64,000 nt of DNA from Flagellimonas meridianipacifica (GTDB taxonomy: Bacteria; Bacteroidota; Bacteroidia; Flavobacteriales; Flavobacteriaceae): the NCBI RefSeq assembly GCF_003001695.1, contig NZ_PVYX01000002.1, positions 1,364,001 to 1,428,000 on the forward strand, read 5' to 3'. The notes beneath the pieces were generated by a model. That model was not told the DNA's origin. It was given only the letters and a program-made list of their open reading frames with translations, and made no database searches. Made by a program: the position numbers and the translations under genes. Within the stretch, counting starts at the first letter, position 1. Every line of letters begins with the position of its first letter. Positions 38,462 to 46,775 of the stretch are shown piece by piece.

Positions 38462-39433
38462 TTATGCTATACTTCTTGATAACGATCCATAGCTTACATC
38501 AAACACTTCTCCAGTAACCTTGTTTGTAGCATCCGAAGTGAAAAGAGCTATCGCCTTGGCAACATCTTCTGGCTCTAAATGCCCAACGGGTATTGGATTA
38601 CCTGGTTTCAAAGTTTCTGAGATACCGTCAAAGGTTGAATCCGGATTGTTGGGCATCATTTTCCCCAATACGTAGGGATTATCGGCCAACTTGGTGCGGA
38701 CCAATCCCGGGGCAACCACATTGCACATAATATTGTCCTTTCCATAAGTAAGGGCAGCACTTTTGGCAAAACCGATAATCGCCCATTTGGTAGAAGCATA
38801 GACTGGAAAAAGTTCATTTCCCATTCGGCCCAGTGCCGAAGATAGGAATACCATTCTTCCTGATTTTTGTTGCTTCATGAAGGGGGCGGCAGCCTGAGTG
38901 GTCTTAATTATGCCTGCGACATTTATATCGTACACGACATCTATCTCCTGCGGACTGAATTCTTCAATAGCTCCTACTTGGGTCACCCCAGCATTAGCGA
39001 CGAGAATATCCAAACTTCCGAATGTGTCGACCGTTTTTTGCATCGCATTCTTTAGGTCATCAATGTTTCTAACATCGCCCTTGATGGCCAAACATTTCAC
39101 ATTTAGGGATTCTATTTTTTTCTTAGCATCTACCAAATCACTTTCCGAGGACAGTTTGTAGCCTACATGGGGAATGTCTTCTGTGGCAATGTCAAAAAGG
39201 ACAATGTTGATTCCAGCCTTTGCAAGTTCTTCTGCGGCAGCCAGACCTATTCCCCTCGCACCCCCTGTGATAAAGGCAGTCTTTGCCGTTATTTGGGAGG
39301 TGAACACTTTCCCATTTTCTTGCTGTGCTGCAAGGGTATTACTCCCAAGGAGTGTTGCTGCTGCAACTCCTGTTGCACCCAAAGTGCCTTTTTTTAAAAT
39401 TTCCCTACGGCTCATTTTATTTATGTTTTTCAT
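38462..39433 (-). CDS. Short-chain dehydrogenase/reductase with Tat leader
   Basis: A 323-residue protein. The N terminus has a twin-arginine signal (SRREILKKGTLGATGVAAAT) ending near LAAQQ, so export in folded form is predicted. The SDR core follows: cofactor motif TGGARGIG (residues 56-63), NAG motif in ILVANAGVTQVGAIEEF, catalytic Ser in VFLSSALGRMG and YASTK (Tyr and Lys). It reduces or oxidises a hydroxyl or carbonyl with NAD(P). A Tat-exported SDR is unusual because NAD(P) is scarce in the periplasm. A Met at 39415 is an alternative start and keeps the RR motif. Confidence 0.9.
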   Translation of the reverse strand: MKNINKMSRREILKKGTLGATGVAAATLLGSNTLAAQQENGKVFTSQITAKTAFITGGARGIGLAAAEELAKAGINIVLFDIATEDIPHVGYKLSSESDLVDAKKKIESLNVKCLAIKGDVRNIDDLKNAMQKTVDTFGSLDILVANAGVTQVGAIEEFSPQEIDVVYDINVAGIIKTTQAAAPFMKQQKSGRMVFLSSALGRMGNELFPVYASTKWAIIGFAKSAALTYGKDNIMCNVVAPGLVRTKLADNPYVLGKMMPNNPDSTFDGISETLKPGNPIPVGHLEPEDVAKAIALFTSDATNKVTGEVFDVSYGSLSRSIA

Positions 39434-39457
39434 TGTGCTACTGATTTATTGTTTTTA

Positions 39458-39691
39458 TTAATCCCATCTTGAAACTATGTCCGATGGGATGTAATCTTTA
39501 TATAATGCTTCGTTCGTAAAAGGCGCGTTTCCAAAATAGTCGCCCTCACTTTTTATTTCATTTTTTCTCTTATCGCTCAACAGGAAACCAAGGCCCAAAG
39601 GATTGTTCTTGAGATATCTGGCAACCATTGAATTTGAAGAGCTGTTTATTTCTTTTGTATTTGGAGCAAATGATATTCCTGTTGTTATCAT
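39458..39691 (-). CDS. Small protein of unknown function
   Basis: A 77-residue reading frame in the gap between the SDR and aldo/keto reductase genes, same strand, with 24 bp to the SDR and 54 bp to the reductase. The sequence (including SMVARYLKNNPLGLGFLLSD and YFGNAPFTNEALYKDYIP) has normal amino-acid composition and no membrane segment. I do not recognise a family. It may be a small accessory protein or the surviving C-terminal part of a larger gene. Confidence 0.5.
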   Translation of the reverse strand: MITTGISFAPNTKEINSSSNSMVARYLKNNPLGLGFLLSDKRKNEIKSEGDYFGNAPFTNEALYKDYIPSDIVSRWD

Positions 39692-39745
39692 CTTATGATT
39701 CTTTAGTACTATTAATTTTTAGTTCAACTTGTTCGGGAATCCCAT

Positions 39746-40660
39746 CTATTTCAGAGCGGGAGCGGCTTCCATAGGATTTAGGCCATTGGCTGCCCAAGCA
39801 AAAGCTTGGTTTTGATTCAAATCGTTCAGTCGTTGCATTTGACTTTGTGGAATGGTAAAATCAAACAGGTCTATGTTTTCTTTGATACGTTGCGGATTCG
39901 TACTTCTAGTTAGTACACTATACCCGTTTTGCAATACCCATCTTAACAAGAGTTTGGCCTCAGAGACATTTAATTCACTTGCAACCTCCTTAATGGTGGA
40001 CTGCGCATCCTGCTTTTTTTCAGCCAATACTTCACCACCTTGGCCTTCGGCCGTTCTCCAGGTGGAAAGTGGGGCCAGCGAACTGTACGCGGTGGACGCA
40101 ATGGAATGTTTATTTAGAAACTGTGTCAGTTCTGGCTGCGCACAAAGCGGATGGAACTCAATTTGATTGATTTCCGGTTTTTCCAGACCTGCTTCCAAAA
40201 TCTCATTGATGGCCTCTTCATTATAGTTGGACACCCCAATATGCTTGGTCAGTCCCTGTTTTTTCAATTCAATCAAGGCTCTCCATTGTTCCAATCGCAA
40301 TGATGCGAGCGGGGCGTGGATGAGATAAAGGTCAACATAGTCAACCTGAAGCTCCTTTAATTGGTTTTTCAGGGTGGCAATGGTGGAATCATACGTTTTT
40401 TCTTGAACTCCCCACTGAGTGTTTCCCGGGAAAAGTTTGGTGGTCAAAAAAATCTCTTCCCTTGCGATACCAGATTTTTTAATGGCATTGCCAGTTCCTT
40501 TTTCATTGTTGTAGCCTTCCGCCGAGTCTATATGTCTGTACCCGGCCCTCAAAGCTTCTGCCACACTGGATTCCGCTTCTTCGGTTGATAGTTGGTACGT
40601 GCCAAATCCAACAAGTGGCATATTGATTTTGTTTCTTGATGTACTACTTAAATCAGTCAT
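39746..40660 (-). CDS. Aldo/keto reductase
   Basis: A 304-residue TIM-barrel oxidoreductase. The catalytic tetrad is visible: Asp45 and Tyr50 (YRHIDSAEGYNNE), Lys75 (LTTKLFPG) and His115 (LYLIHAPL). The NADPH-binding end contains LTRSTNPQRIKENIDLFDF. It reduces aldehydes or ketones with NADPH in the cytosol; 2,5-diketo-gluconate-reductase-like members share this pattern. It is the first gene of a short minus-strand run with the small protein and the Tat-SDR, and an AraC regulator gene lies just upstream. Confidence 0.93.
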   Translation of the reverse strand: MTDLSSTSRNKINMPLVGFGTYQLSTEEAESSVAEALRAGYRHIDSAEGYNNEKGTGNAIKKSGIAREEIFLTTKLFPGNTQWGVQEKTYDSTIATLKNQLKELQVDYVDLYLIHAPLASLRLEQWRALIELKKQGLTKHIGVSNYNEEAINEILEAGLEKPEINQIEFHPLCAQPELTQFLNKHSIASTAYSSLAPLSTWRTAEGQGGEVLAEKKQDAQSTIKEVASELNVSEAKLLLRWVLQNGYSVLTRSTNPQRIKENIDLFDFTIPQSQMQRLNDLNQNQAFAWAANGLNPMEAAPALK

Positions 40661-40761
40661 TTTTTTCGTTTTTATTGTTCGTAATTATTTGATACAAAGG
40701 TGTCAAGGAACGAGGGCTGTTCGCGAACCCGGTCCAAACGAAAACTGACCAATTTCAAAGA

Positions 40762-41676
40762 TTACAGCCTCTTATTGGCTGTCCTGAAGGCCCTAGGGGA
40801 TAGTTTTGTGTTCTTTTTGAAGAATCTACTGAAGTGTGTGGGCTCACTATAACCCAACAAATAAGATATCTCTTTGAGTGATAGGGAAGAATCCACCAAA
40901 AGGGATTTGGATACTGAAAGTGTGCGTTGGGATATCCAATCACTGAGCGTCCTACCTGTTTTGCTCTTAAGTACGGAATTAAGATAGTTGGGATGAAGGT
41001 TGAGTTGTTCGGCGAAGTATTGGGCCTGTAGTTTTACGTGACCCTGTTTGTCACCCAATATTTTCTTGAATTCAGATTCCAGTATTTTTTTAAACGACTT
41101 GACGATTCTGGAGCTATGCTCACCCTCAACTAGGGGATTGTAGTTGGCCCAAAACCGCTCTTTGATTTTCATCAGCAGTATCAATATCATATTGCCAATG
41201 ACCTTATCCTTGTATTTGGAATCATTTTTAAACTCAAAGTCCACCTGATTAAAAAGCATTTCCAATTCCTTGAACTCTGTTTCGGTCTGTTCGTTGGGGG
41301 GCACGATTTCAGCTAGAAGAAAGGGAAATTCGCTATAAATCTCCGGATGTACATTTTCCTGAAGGAATTTTTCCGTCAACATAATGATTTGCGCCTCTTT
41401 TGAAGAGTACAATTCATATGATTTGATATGCCCTGGATTGGTAAAATAGATGGATTTATCCCCAAATGGGAACGTGTTGTCGTCAAGTTTATATACACCT
41501 GAACCTTTCTTGGTCAGGATAAAAGAAAAATATTCTGCCCTTAGAACTGGTGATTTGAAGGGGAGTTCCTGGTGAATGTTAGGAACGCTAAGAATCGTGA
41601 AGTTGATTTCATCATCCCCAGGCATACCCAATGTTTGATAGAGGTCCGTTATAGTATGACGATGAATTTTTTCCAA
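40762..41676 (-). CDS. AraC-family transcriptional regulator (soluble)
   Basis: A 304-residue protein with an N-terminal cupin-like sensor region (residues about 15-120) and a C-terminal AraC DNA-binding domain: AEQLNLHPNYLNSVLKSKTG and SLKEISYLLGYSEPTHFSRF, then FKKNTKLSPRAFR. It is encoded directly upstream of the aldo/keto reductase on the same strand and is probably its regulator, as is common for such Bacteroidota oxidoreductase runs. Confidence 0.9.
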   Translation of the reverse strand: MEKIHRHTITDLYQTLGMPGDDEINFTILSVPNIHQELPFKSPVLRAEYFSFILTKKGSGVYKLDDNTFPFGDKSIYFTNPGHIKSYELYSSKEAQIIMLTEKFLQENVHPEIYSEFPFLLAEIVPPNEQTETEFKELEMLFNQVDFEFKNDSKYKDKVIGNMILILLMKIKERFWANYNPLVEGEHSSRIVKSFKKILESEFKKILGDKQGHVKLQAQYFAEQLNLHPNYLNSVLKSKTGRTLSDWISQRTLSVSKSLLVDSSLSLKEISYLLGYSEPTHFSRFFKKNTKLSPRAFRTANKRL

Positions 41677-41816
41677 GACTAAAAAAAGTTGAAACCAGTT
41701 TTTGAATAAGTCCTAATCCTATTGGTAAATTTAGAACTAATTAAAAACATAATCTAAAAATGCCTACTACTAAACCTGAGAAAAATGGTTTGATAAAACG
41801 ACGATATCAAGGGTTC

Positions 41817-42146
41817 TCAGTCGCTTCGTATAATTTCAAATTGACCCGGTGTAACTTCAATTGGCATGGGAAATCCTTTTCCTAAAACTTTCATATGGCC
41901 TGCATTCAAACCTTCATCATTTTCAAATCCGATATTTACTACTTCCTGAAACGATTTATATGAATCCCAGACCACAATATTGATGAAATTGAATTTGCCC
42001 TTATCATTAATTGTTCTATAAAACGTTGAGCTTACGAATCCCGGCTTAGTTTTGAAATATTTAATATAAGCATCCCTTACTTTTATTGCCTTTTCTTCAA
42101 AACCCTTGGGCACTTCTATTGCATTTATCACACTTATTTGTTTCAT
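41817..42146 (-). CDS. Antibiotic biosynthesis monooxygenase (ABM) domain protein
   Basis: A 109-residue protein with the dimeric alpha+beta barrel pattern of the ABM family: ISVINAIEVPKGFEEKAIKV, then KPGFVSSTFYRT, and FINIVVWDSYKSFQEVVNIG. Family members include quinol monooxygenases, heme-degrading enzymes and uncharacterised stress proteins. No specific function can be given. It is the last gene of a minus-strand run with the D-threonine-aldolase-like and beta-lactamase-like genes. Confidence 0.8.
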   Translation of the reverse strand: MKQISVINAIEVPKGFEEKAIKVRDAYIKYFKTKPGFVSSTFYRTINDKGKFNFINIVVWDSYKSFQEVVNIGFENDEGLNAGHMKVLGKGFPMPIEVTPGQFEIIRSD

Positions 42147-42203
42147 TTAAGGACGGATTGTTATTACTAATCAATCATGATAAGATTTTATTCCTTTAGA
42201 CAG

Positions 42204-43313
42204 CTATACTGAAATTTTCCTGCTTCTGGCACTAATACTCCAATTACCTACCTTACTATTCTTTCGTATTAAGGATACCCCGTCATGTAAGTTTATGGTA
42301 GGACAAATATGATAGGGAACCCCATAGAGAACATCTCCAACTTTGATATTGTCCCATTTGTTCACTTTCAAGACACCGTGCTCTTCGCTTTGCGATAAAA
42401 GTTTGTATCCTTCGAGGTTCAAAAACTTTACCCGCTTATCGATAGGGTTTTCAGCAGCAACGGATTTATGTCCCAGATCAATGGTCACTATGTCCTTTGT
42501 GGGTTTGGAAATAACCCTGCTAATGATCAATGCGGCATATTCGAAGTCTTGCTCAGTCAATTTTTCATCATACCCCCAATCCCATAACACACATGTCCCA
42601 GGGCTACAGATTCTTTCTTGGTTTAGGAGGTGTACCGTAAATGAAGGTGTTCCTCCACATATAAGTTTCATATTTGGATTACTTGACTTAAGATTCCGAT
42701 AAATCCCATTTACCTTGGAAAAAGCCTGCTCAATATCCTCTTTTCTTTTCTGAAAATCAGGATCCCTAAAGTGTCCGTCGTATATATGAATACCTTTAAG
42801 GTTCAGTCTCTTATATTTTGCAAGGGAACCAATCAGATTGTCCAAATCCGGTCCAGGTTCCACTCCCGAACGGTTCATTCCATTGTTAATGTCCAGAAAT
42901 ACATCGATAGTAATGCCTCTGGCCAAAGCCTCATCATGCAGTTTTTGGGCTATATCCAGATTGTCTATAATTGTGGAAAACTGGGTTCCATCAAAACTTT
43001 CAACCAACTCCCCGTAACGACTTATTTTTGGGCCGACCAGTTGATGGGCAACCAAAACACTTTTACCTCCTTCGTTTGCTACCATTTCAGCTTCGGCTAT
43101 TGTCGAAGTCTTAAAATTTAAGATTCCCATGAAAACCATTCGTTTAATCACCTCGGACATCTTGTTCGTTTTAACATGCGGCATCAACCTGTTTGGGTCG
43201 TTATCCGCCATGTCCAACATTTTATGAAGATTATGTATCAATTTATCCTCATAAAGTACAAGAGAAGGGGAGTCAATCTCATCTATATTCTCTATTTGAA
43301 ACCAATCTTTCAT
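42204..43313 (-). CDS. D-threonine aldolase/D-serine dehydratase-like PLP enzyme
   Basis: A 369-residue fold-type III PLP enzyme. The PLP lysine is Lys48 in MPHVKTNKM, the alanine-racemase-like barrel continues through VFLDINNGMNRSGVEPGP, and the C-terminal domain has the metal-binding motif YHICPTINLHDGV, which in this family binds a divalent metal. It probably cleaves D-beta-hydroxy-amino acids to glycine and an aldehyde. The start overlaps the beta-lactamase-like gene by four bases (ATGA), so the two are translationally coupled. Confidence 0.9.
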   Translation of the reverse strand: MKDWFQIENIDEIDSPSLVLYEDKLIHNLHKMLDMADNDPNRLMPHVKTNKMSEVIKRMVFMGILNFKTSTIAEAEMVANEGGKSVLVAHQLVGPKISRYGELVESFDGTQFSTIIDNLDIAQKLHDEALARGITIDVFLDINNGMNRSGVEPGPDLDNLIGSLAKYKRLNLKGIHIYDGHFRDPDFQKRKEDIEQAFSKVNGIYRNLKSSNPNMKLICGGTPSFTVHLLNQERICSPGTCVLWDWGYDEKLTEQDFEYAALIISRVISKPTKDIVTIDLGHKSVAAENPIDKRVKFLNLEGYKLLSQSEEHGVLKVNKWDNIKVGDVLYGVPYHICPTINLHDGVSLIRKNSKVGNWSISARSRKISV

Positions 43314-44422
43314 TGTTTATTGCTTTTGTTGTCGTACAAAGCGGCCAGGTCCTGTACAAATTTGTGACGGGAAGTTGACCAGGCACCATTAGAGCAAAAT
43401 GCAATGACCAACTTTTCCTTTGGCTTTATGTAAAGATAAGCTGTCCCTCCTGCACTGGAACCTCCGTGATAAATCTCCTTACGGTCCTCGGAAACTCTCC
43501 ATCCCAAGGCATAATTTGTAGGGGTACCATCTGAAGTTTCCCGAGGATTCCACATGTCTAAACGTGATTCCTCACTTATCAGTTGATTTTGTAAAAGGGT
43601 ATTTCCAAATTTGACCAAATCTGTCGGTGTGGACAATACCCCTCCTCCTGGATATTTATTGCTTAAATCTACGGGGCGGGAGTTTTCCCAAGTACCATCC
43701 TCCAGTGTTTCATAGGGCCTTGTTCGGTTTGGGATAATTTGCTCTGGCATATCCACAGTACTTTGAAACATATCAGCAGACAAAAAAACATTCTTTTTCA
43801 GGGATTTTTGGAAAGAGGTCCTATCAAGGTTCTCGATAATACAGCCCAATATGCTGTATCCATAACTGCTGTAGTGGTAATTGGAACCCGGTGGGGCAAC
43901 AAGTGAGTCCCCTTTGAAAATATCCAGTGCTTCAGCTGAAGAAGAGTAGCGTTTTATGCTGTAATATTCCGTTTCAATATTGTCAAAATCATAATGTCTT
44001 ATTCCCCCTAAATGGGACAGGAGCTGTTCTGATGATATCTCATAGCCCTTTTCAGGAAAGGATTGGCAATAATCGTTGATTGGAGCCTTGATATCTAACT
44101 TCTTCTGTTCTTTTAAAATCATTATCAGAGTAGCCGTTAGACTTTTACTTATGGAGCCAACCCTGTAGACGCTTTTTTCAGTGGCTTCCAGTTGGTTCTC
44201 AATGTCTGCGAAACCTAATGCCTCTGCCAATATAATTGAGTCATTTTGAGAGACTGCAACGGAAAGACTTGGCAAGTTGTTTTCATCAAGAGCTTGTTGG
44301 AGCAAAAACTTTGCACTTGAAGTAGAGTTCTTATGTTTGGAACAACTGATTGAGCAAACGAATAGTGCCGTGCACAGGAGGATTGAAACTACGTTTCGGC
44401 GTTTTACACAAGACCTTGTCAT
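43310..44422 (-). CDS. Lipoprotein serine beta-lactamase-like hydrolase (class C/S12 type)
   Basis: A 370-residue protein with a lipoprotein signal (LLCTALFVCSISC, Cys27). The S-x-x-K motif is Ser90-Ile-Ser-Lys93 in VGSISKSLTA. The second motif (YSSYGYSILG) has Tyr-Gly-Tyr in the place of Tyr-x-Asn, and the late triad is HGGSSAGG. Family members are DD-peptidases, D-aminopeptidases, esterases and beta-lactamases. Coupling with a D-amino-acid enzyme suggests that it releases D-amino acids from peptides in the periplasm. It is divergent from the marR-type gene and carries the shared operators. Confidence 0.88.
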   Translation of the reverse strand: MTRSCVKRRNVVSILLCTALFVCSISCSKHKNSTSSAKFLLQQALDENNLPSLSVAVSQNDSIILAEALGFADIENQLEATEKSVYRVGSISKSLTATLIMILKEQKKLDIKAPINDYCQSFPEKGYEISSEQLLSHLGGIRHYDFDNIETEYYSIKRYSSSAEALDIFKGDSLVAPPGSNYHYSSYGYSILGCIIENLDRTSFQKSLKKNVFLSADMFQSTVDMPEQIIPNRTRPYETLEDGTWENSRPVDLSNKYPGGGVLSTPTDLVKFGNTLLQNQLISEESRLDMWNPRETSDGTPTNYALGWRVSEDRKEIYHGGSSAGGTAYLYIKPKEKLVIAFCSNGAWSTSRHKFVQDLAALYDNKSNKQ

Positions 44423-44437
44423 ATCGAATTATAGATT

Positions 44438-44455
44438 TATCTTTACATGAAGATA
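44438..44455. promoter_or_regulatory. Operator palindrome 1 (TATCTT-N6-AAGATA)
   Basis: A perfect inverted repeat with 6-bp arms and a 6-bp spacer lies 16 bp upstream of the beta-lactamase-like start codon and is one of two identical-arm copies in this divergent region. The MarR protein encoded alongside is the probable binder. Confidence 0.75.
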
Positions 44456-44475
44456 CTTTGCAAATATATGTGATT

Positions 44476-44493
44476 TATCTTTATATCAAGATA
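44476..44493. promoter_or_regulatory. Operator palindrome 2 (TATCTT-N6-AAGATA)
   Basis: The second copy has the same arms and starts 38 bp after the first. The common extended word is GATTTATCTTTA-AT-AAGATA. It lies 39 bp upstream of the marR-type start codon. Confidence 0.75.
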
Positions 44494-44532
44494 TTTTTGG
44501 TGCCAACAATTCCAACCACATACTAGTAGTTC

Positions 44533-45078
44533 ATGGAGCAAAGCAAAGACGATATTTTAGACCTTCTGGTAAAACAATGGAAAAATGAGCGTCCGGATTT
44601 GGATGCGTCACCCATGCTGATAGTTGGAAGGATTTTAAAGCTGGGGAAACTTTTGGAAAAAAGAGCCAATGCGGCCATACAGGACAAATCAATTGTATAT
44701 ACAGACTTAGATGTGCTGGCGACACTTAGGCGTTCGGGGAAACCTTATGAACTAACACCTAAACAATTGATTGAGTCAGTTTTGATAACCTCAGGAGCCA
44801 TGACCGCTTTATTAAAAAGACTGGAAAAGTTGAATTTAATCTACAGGGCTCCAAGTCAAAAAGATGGCAGGGTCATTAAGGTAGGTTTAACAAAGAAGGG
44901 GTTCGAGGTGATTGACGCGGCAATTGAGATTCGTTTTGAGGAAGCCAGGAAAACTGTTACTTCACTCAACAGGGATGAAAGGAAACACCTTGCAGTTCTT
45001 CTGAAAAAAATGCTCCAAACCACTACATTCAATTATACTCCTACATCGACAGAGACCAGGCCAGAATTATCTGAATGA
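44533..45078 (+). CDS. MarR-family transcriptional regulator
   Basis: A 181-residue protein with the winged-helix core of MarR: LDVLATLRRSGKPYELTPKQ, LIESVLITSGAMTALLKRLE (recognition helix) and the wing SQKDGRVIKVGLTKKGFEVI. It begins with a longer N-terminal helical part (residues 1-50). MarR proteins are dimeric repressors released by small aromatic or lipophilic ligands. Two TATCTT-N6-AAGATA palindromes lie between it and the divergent beta-lactamase/D-threonine-aldolase operon, so it probably represses both directions. Confidence 0.92.
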   Translation: MEQSKDDILDLLVKQWKNERPDLDASPMLIVGRILKLGKLLEKRANAAIQDKSIVYTDLDVLATLRRSGKPYELTPKQLIESVLITSGAMTALLKRLEKLNLIYRAPSQKDGRVIKVGLTKKGFEVIDAAIEIRFEEARKTVTSLNRDERKHLAVLLKKMLQTTTFNYTPTSTETRPELSE

Positions 45079-45514
45079 CCTTTAAATGCAATAAAACGTT
45101 TAAAATCAATGATTTCAATGTAAAATGTACATTTTGAATATAATCCTGAAAATGGTTCGTTTTATGACACCGAAGAAAAGAGCCAATAGTATGGCTCATA
45201 TGCTTAGTAATACCAACAAACATTTTATATAGGGTCAGCAATACCGACGGTGTTCTTTTCAAAGTCTCCCCAATTTTTTCTTTTTAAGTGATACATTTAG
45301 CTACACTATTATGTTAAGCCTATTTCCCAAGTGCCAAGGAGATACTTGAAGAGCATATAATCAATATGTTTTAAATAATTTCACTTTTAATGTCACATTT
45401 TCTTTTTTGGTAGCTTATATATCAAAATAACGAACAAAGTCAAGTTGTAGATGACAGTTGGTTTTTAAGGACCTAGGTTTTTTTATAGTCCCCCCGCGAC
45501 TAAACATGAAATAA
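45079..45514. other. Long leader region before the sigma-factor gene
   Basis: No gene is seen. A 14-bp perfect palindrome AAAATGTACATTTT lies at 45122-45135; a palindrome of this length can arise by chance in 64 kb. The last part before 45515 is very AT-rich and should hold the promoter. Confidence 0.4.
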
Positions 45515-46063
45515 ATGGAAAACAAAAATTTTGGATTAACACAAGCCGATTTTGACCGATTGGTGGTTGATTTAAAACGAAACGACACCTTCTTTTTTGA
45601 ACAGGTGTTCACAAAACAGTTTGAAGAGACAATTGTGTATTTAAAACGTGAAAATCGTGCGGACCATGAAGATGCCTACGATGCGACTATGGATGCCTTG
45701 ATAGCTTTTAGGTTGCGATTTGTACAAGGAAAATTAAGTTATGGAAACCTAAGGTTTTTATTCACAAAAATGGCCTCACAAATGTATCTAAAAAGCAAAA
45801 GAAGTAAAGTACAAACGGTTGATAATAACCTGTTGGTTAATGAAGAGACCGTAGAAACCGAAAATAGAGAAATGTCCCCAGAGTTTAATAAGGCATGGCA
45901 GAAACTGGGTGCAGGCTGTAAAGATGTATTGACAAAATATTACTACGGCAAAATGAAATTACTGGAAATAGCGGATGAGCTCTCAAAATCACCGGCTACG
46001 GTAAGAAAACAAAAAGAACGTTGCATAAAAAAAATGAAAGAACTGATTAGTGTTGAAATTTAA
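45515..46063 (+). CDS. ECF-type RNA polymerase sigma factor
   Basis: A 182-residue protein with a weakly conserved region 2 (RADHEDAYDATMDALIAFRL, then LFTKMASQMYLKSKRSK) and a clear region 4 (LGAGCKDVLTKYYYGKMKLL and ELSKSPATVRKQKERCIKKM). It is unlike the FecI-type factor at 23.6 kb. It is followed 6 bp later by a membrane TPR protein and then by a subtilase and a CHAT protease, which suggests that it controls this protease locus. Confidence 0.9.
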   Translation: MENKNFGLTQADFDRLVVDLKRNDTFFFEQVFTKQFEETIVYLKRENRADHEDAYDATMDALIAFRLRFVQGKLSYGNLRFLFTKMASQMYLKSKRSKVQTVDNNLLVNEETVETENREMSPEFNKAWQKLGAGCKDVLTKYYYGKMKLLEIADELSKSPATVRKQKERCIKKMKELISVEI

Positions 46064-46069
46064 AACGTC

Positions 46070-46744
46070 ATGAAAAAAAAGCTACATCATTTGATATCAG
46101 AAGAACTATCCGAAAAAGAAACGGATGAGATCATGGGCGCATTAGTCACACAACAAATGAATGCTGAGTTACGTCAGCGCTTGGCCCATACGCTAAAAGA
46201 GAAACATGGTATTATTCGTAGTGCCGAGCGTGGAAAGGGTAAAATCAAATACCTGAACTATATGCTCGCAATAGCCGCTAGTATTACCGTATTAATTGCC
46301 TTGGTGTTCTACCCAAACTGGGCAGGCGATAGTCCCCAGGTATTGGCACAGCAGTATTTAAGTGAGCAGCCGCTGAGCCACCCTGGAACGTTTAAAGGAG
46401 CAACAGTAGTTGATGAGCAGCGTACGCAAGCTATTGTGGCCTTTAACCAAGGCGATTTTACCAAAGCGGTTACCCATTTTAAGGCACTTGAGGCACCTAC
46501 AGCAGAGGATAGGTACTATTTGGGGCTTGCCTATTTAAAAAATGGGGATTATGAACAAGCGGTCCCATTGCTGGTCGAAAGCAAGACCAAGGGCAAACGA
46601 TTTACACAAGAAGCACAATGGTTTTTGGGATTGGCCCATTTAGCTCTAGGAAATACTGAAAGTGCAATAAATGAGCTAAAAGCAATTGGCAAAGATGAAT
46701 GGAAATATAAAGAAGCTGTTTCGCTATTGGAACAAATACATTAA
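46070..46744 (+). CDS. Single-pass membrane protein with periplasmic TPR repeats (anti-sigma-like)
   Basis: A 224-residue protein. Residues 1-63 are cytosolic and charged (HHLISEELSEKETDEIMGAL and QQMNAELRQRLAHTLKEKHG). One membrane helix spans residues 64-81 (YMLAIAASITVLIALVFY). The C-terminal part contains TPR helices (TQAIVAFNQGDFTKAVTHFK, DRYYLGLAYLKNGDYEQAVP, QWFLGLAHLALGNTESAINE). Topology and position after the sigma gene fit an anti-sigma factor whose outer half senses or is cleaved by periplasmic proteases. No ZAS zinc motif is seen, so this role is inference. Confidence 0.8.
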   Translation: MKKKLHHLISEELSEKETDEIMGALVTQQMNAELRQRLAHTLKEKHGIIRSAERGKGKIKYLNYMLAIAASITVLIALVFYPNWAGDSPQVLAQQYLSEQPLSHPGTFKGATVVDEQRTQAIVAFNQGDFTKAVTHFKALEAPTAEDRYYLGLAYLKNGDYEQAVPLLVESKTKGKRFTQEAQWFLGLAHLALGNTESAINELKAIGKDEWKYKEAVSLLEQIH

Positions 46745-46775
46745 ATCACACACAATAAATAACACTAAAATAAAG

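Noticed and set aside
45122..45135. Perfect 14-bp palindrome AAAATGTACATTTT
   Set aside because: A palindrome of this length is expected a few times in an AT-rich 64-kb window, and it is not repeated near another promoter.
45041..45262. Minus-strand frame of 73 codons after the marR-type gene
   Set aside because: It overlaps the end of the marR-type gene and has a low-complexity, AT-driven composition without any motif.
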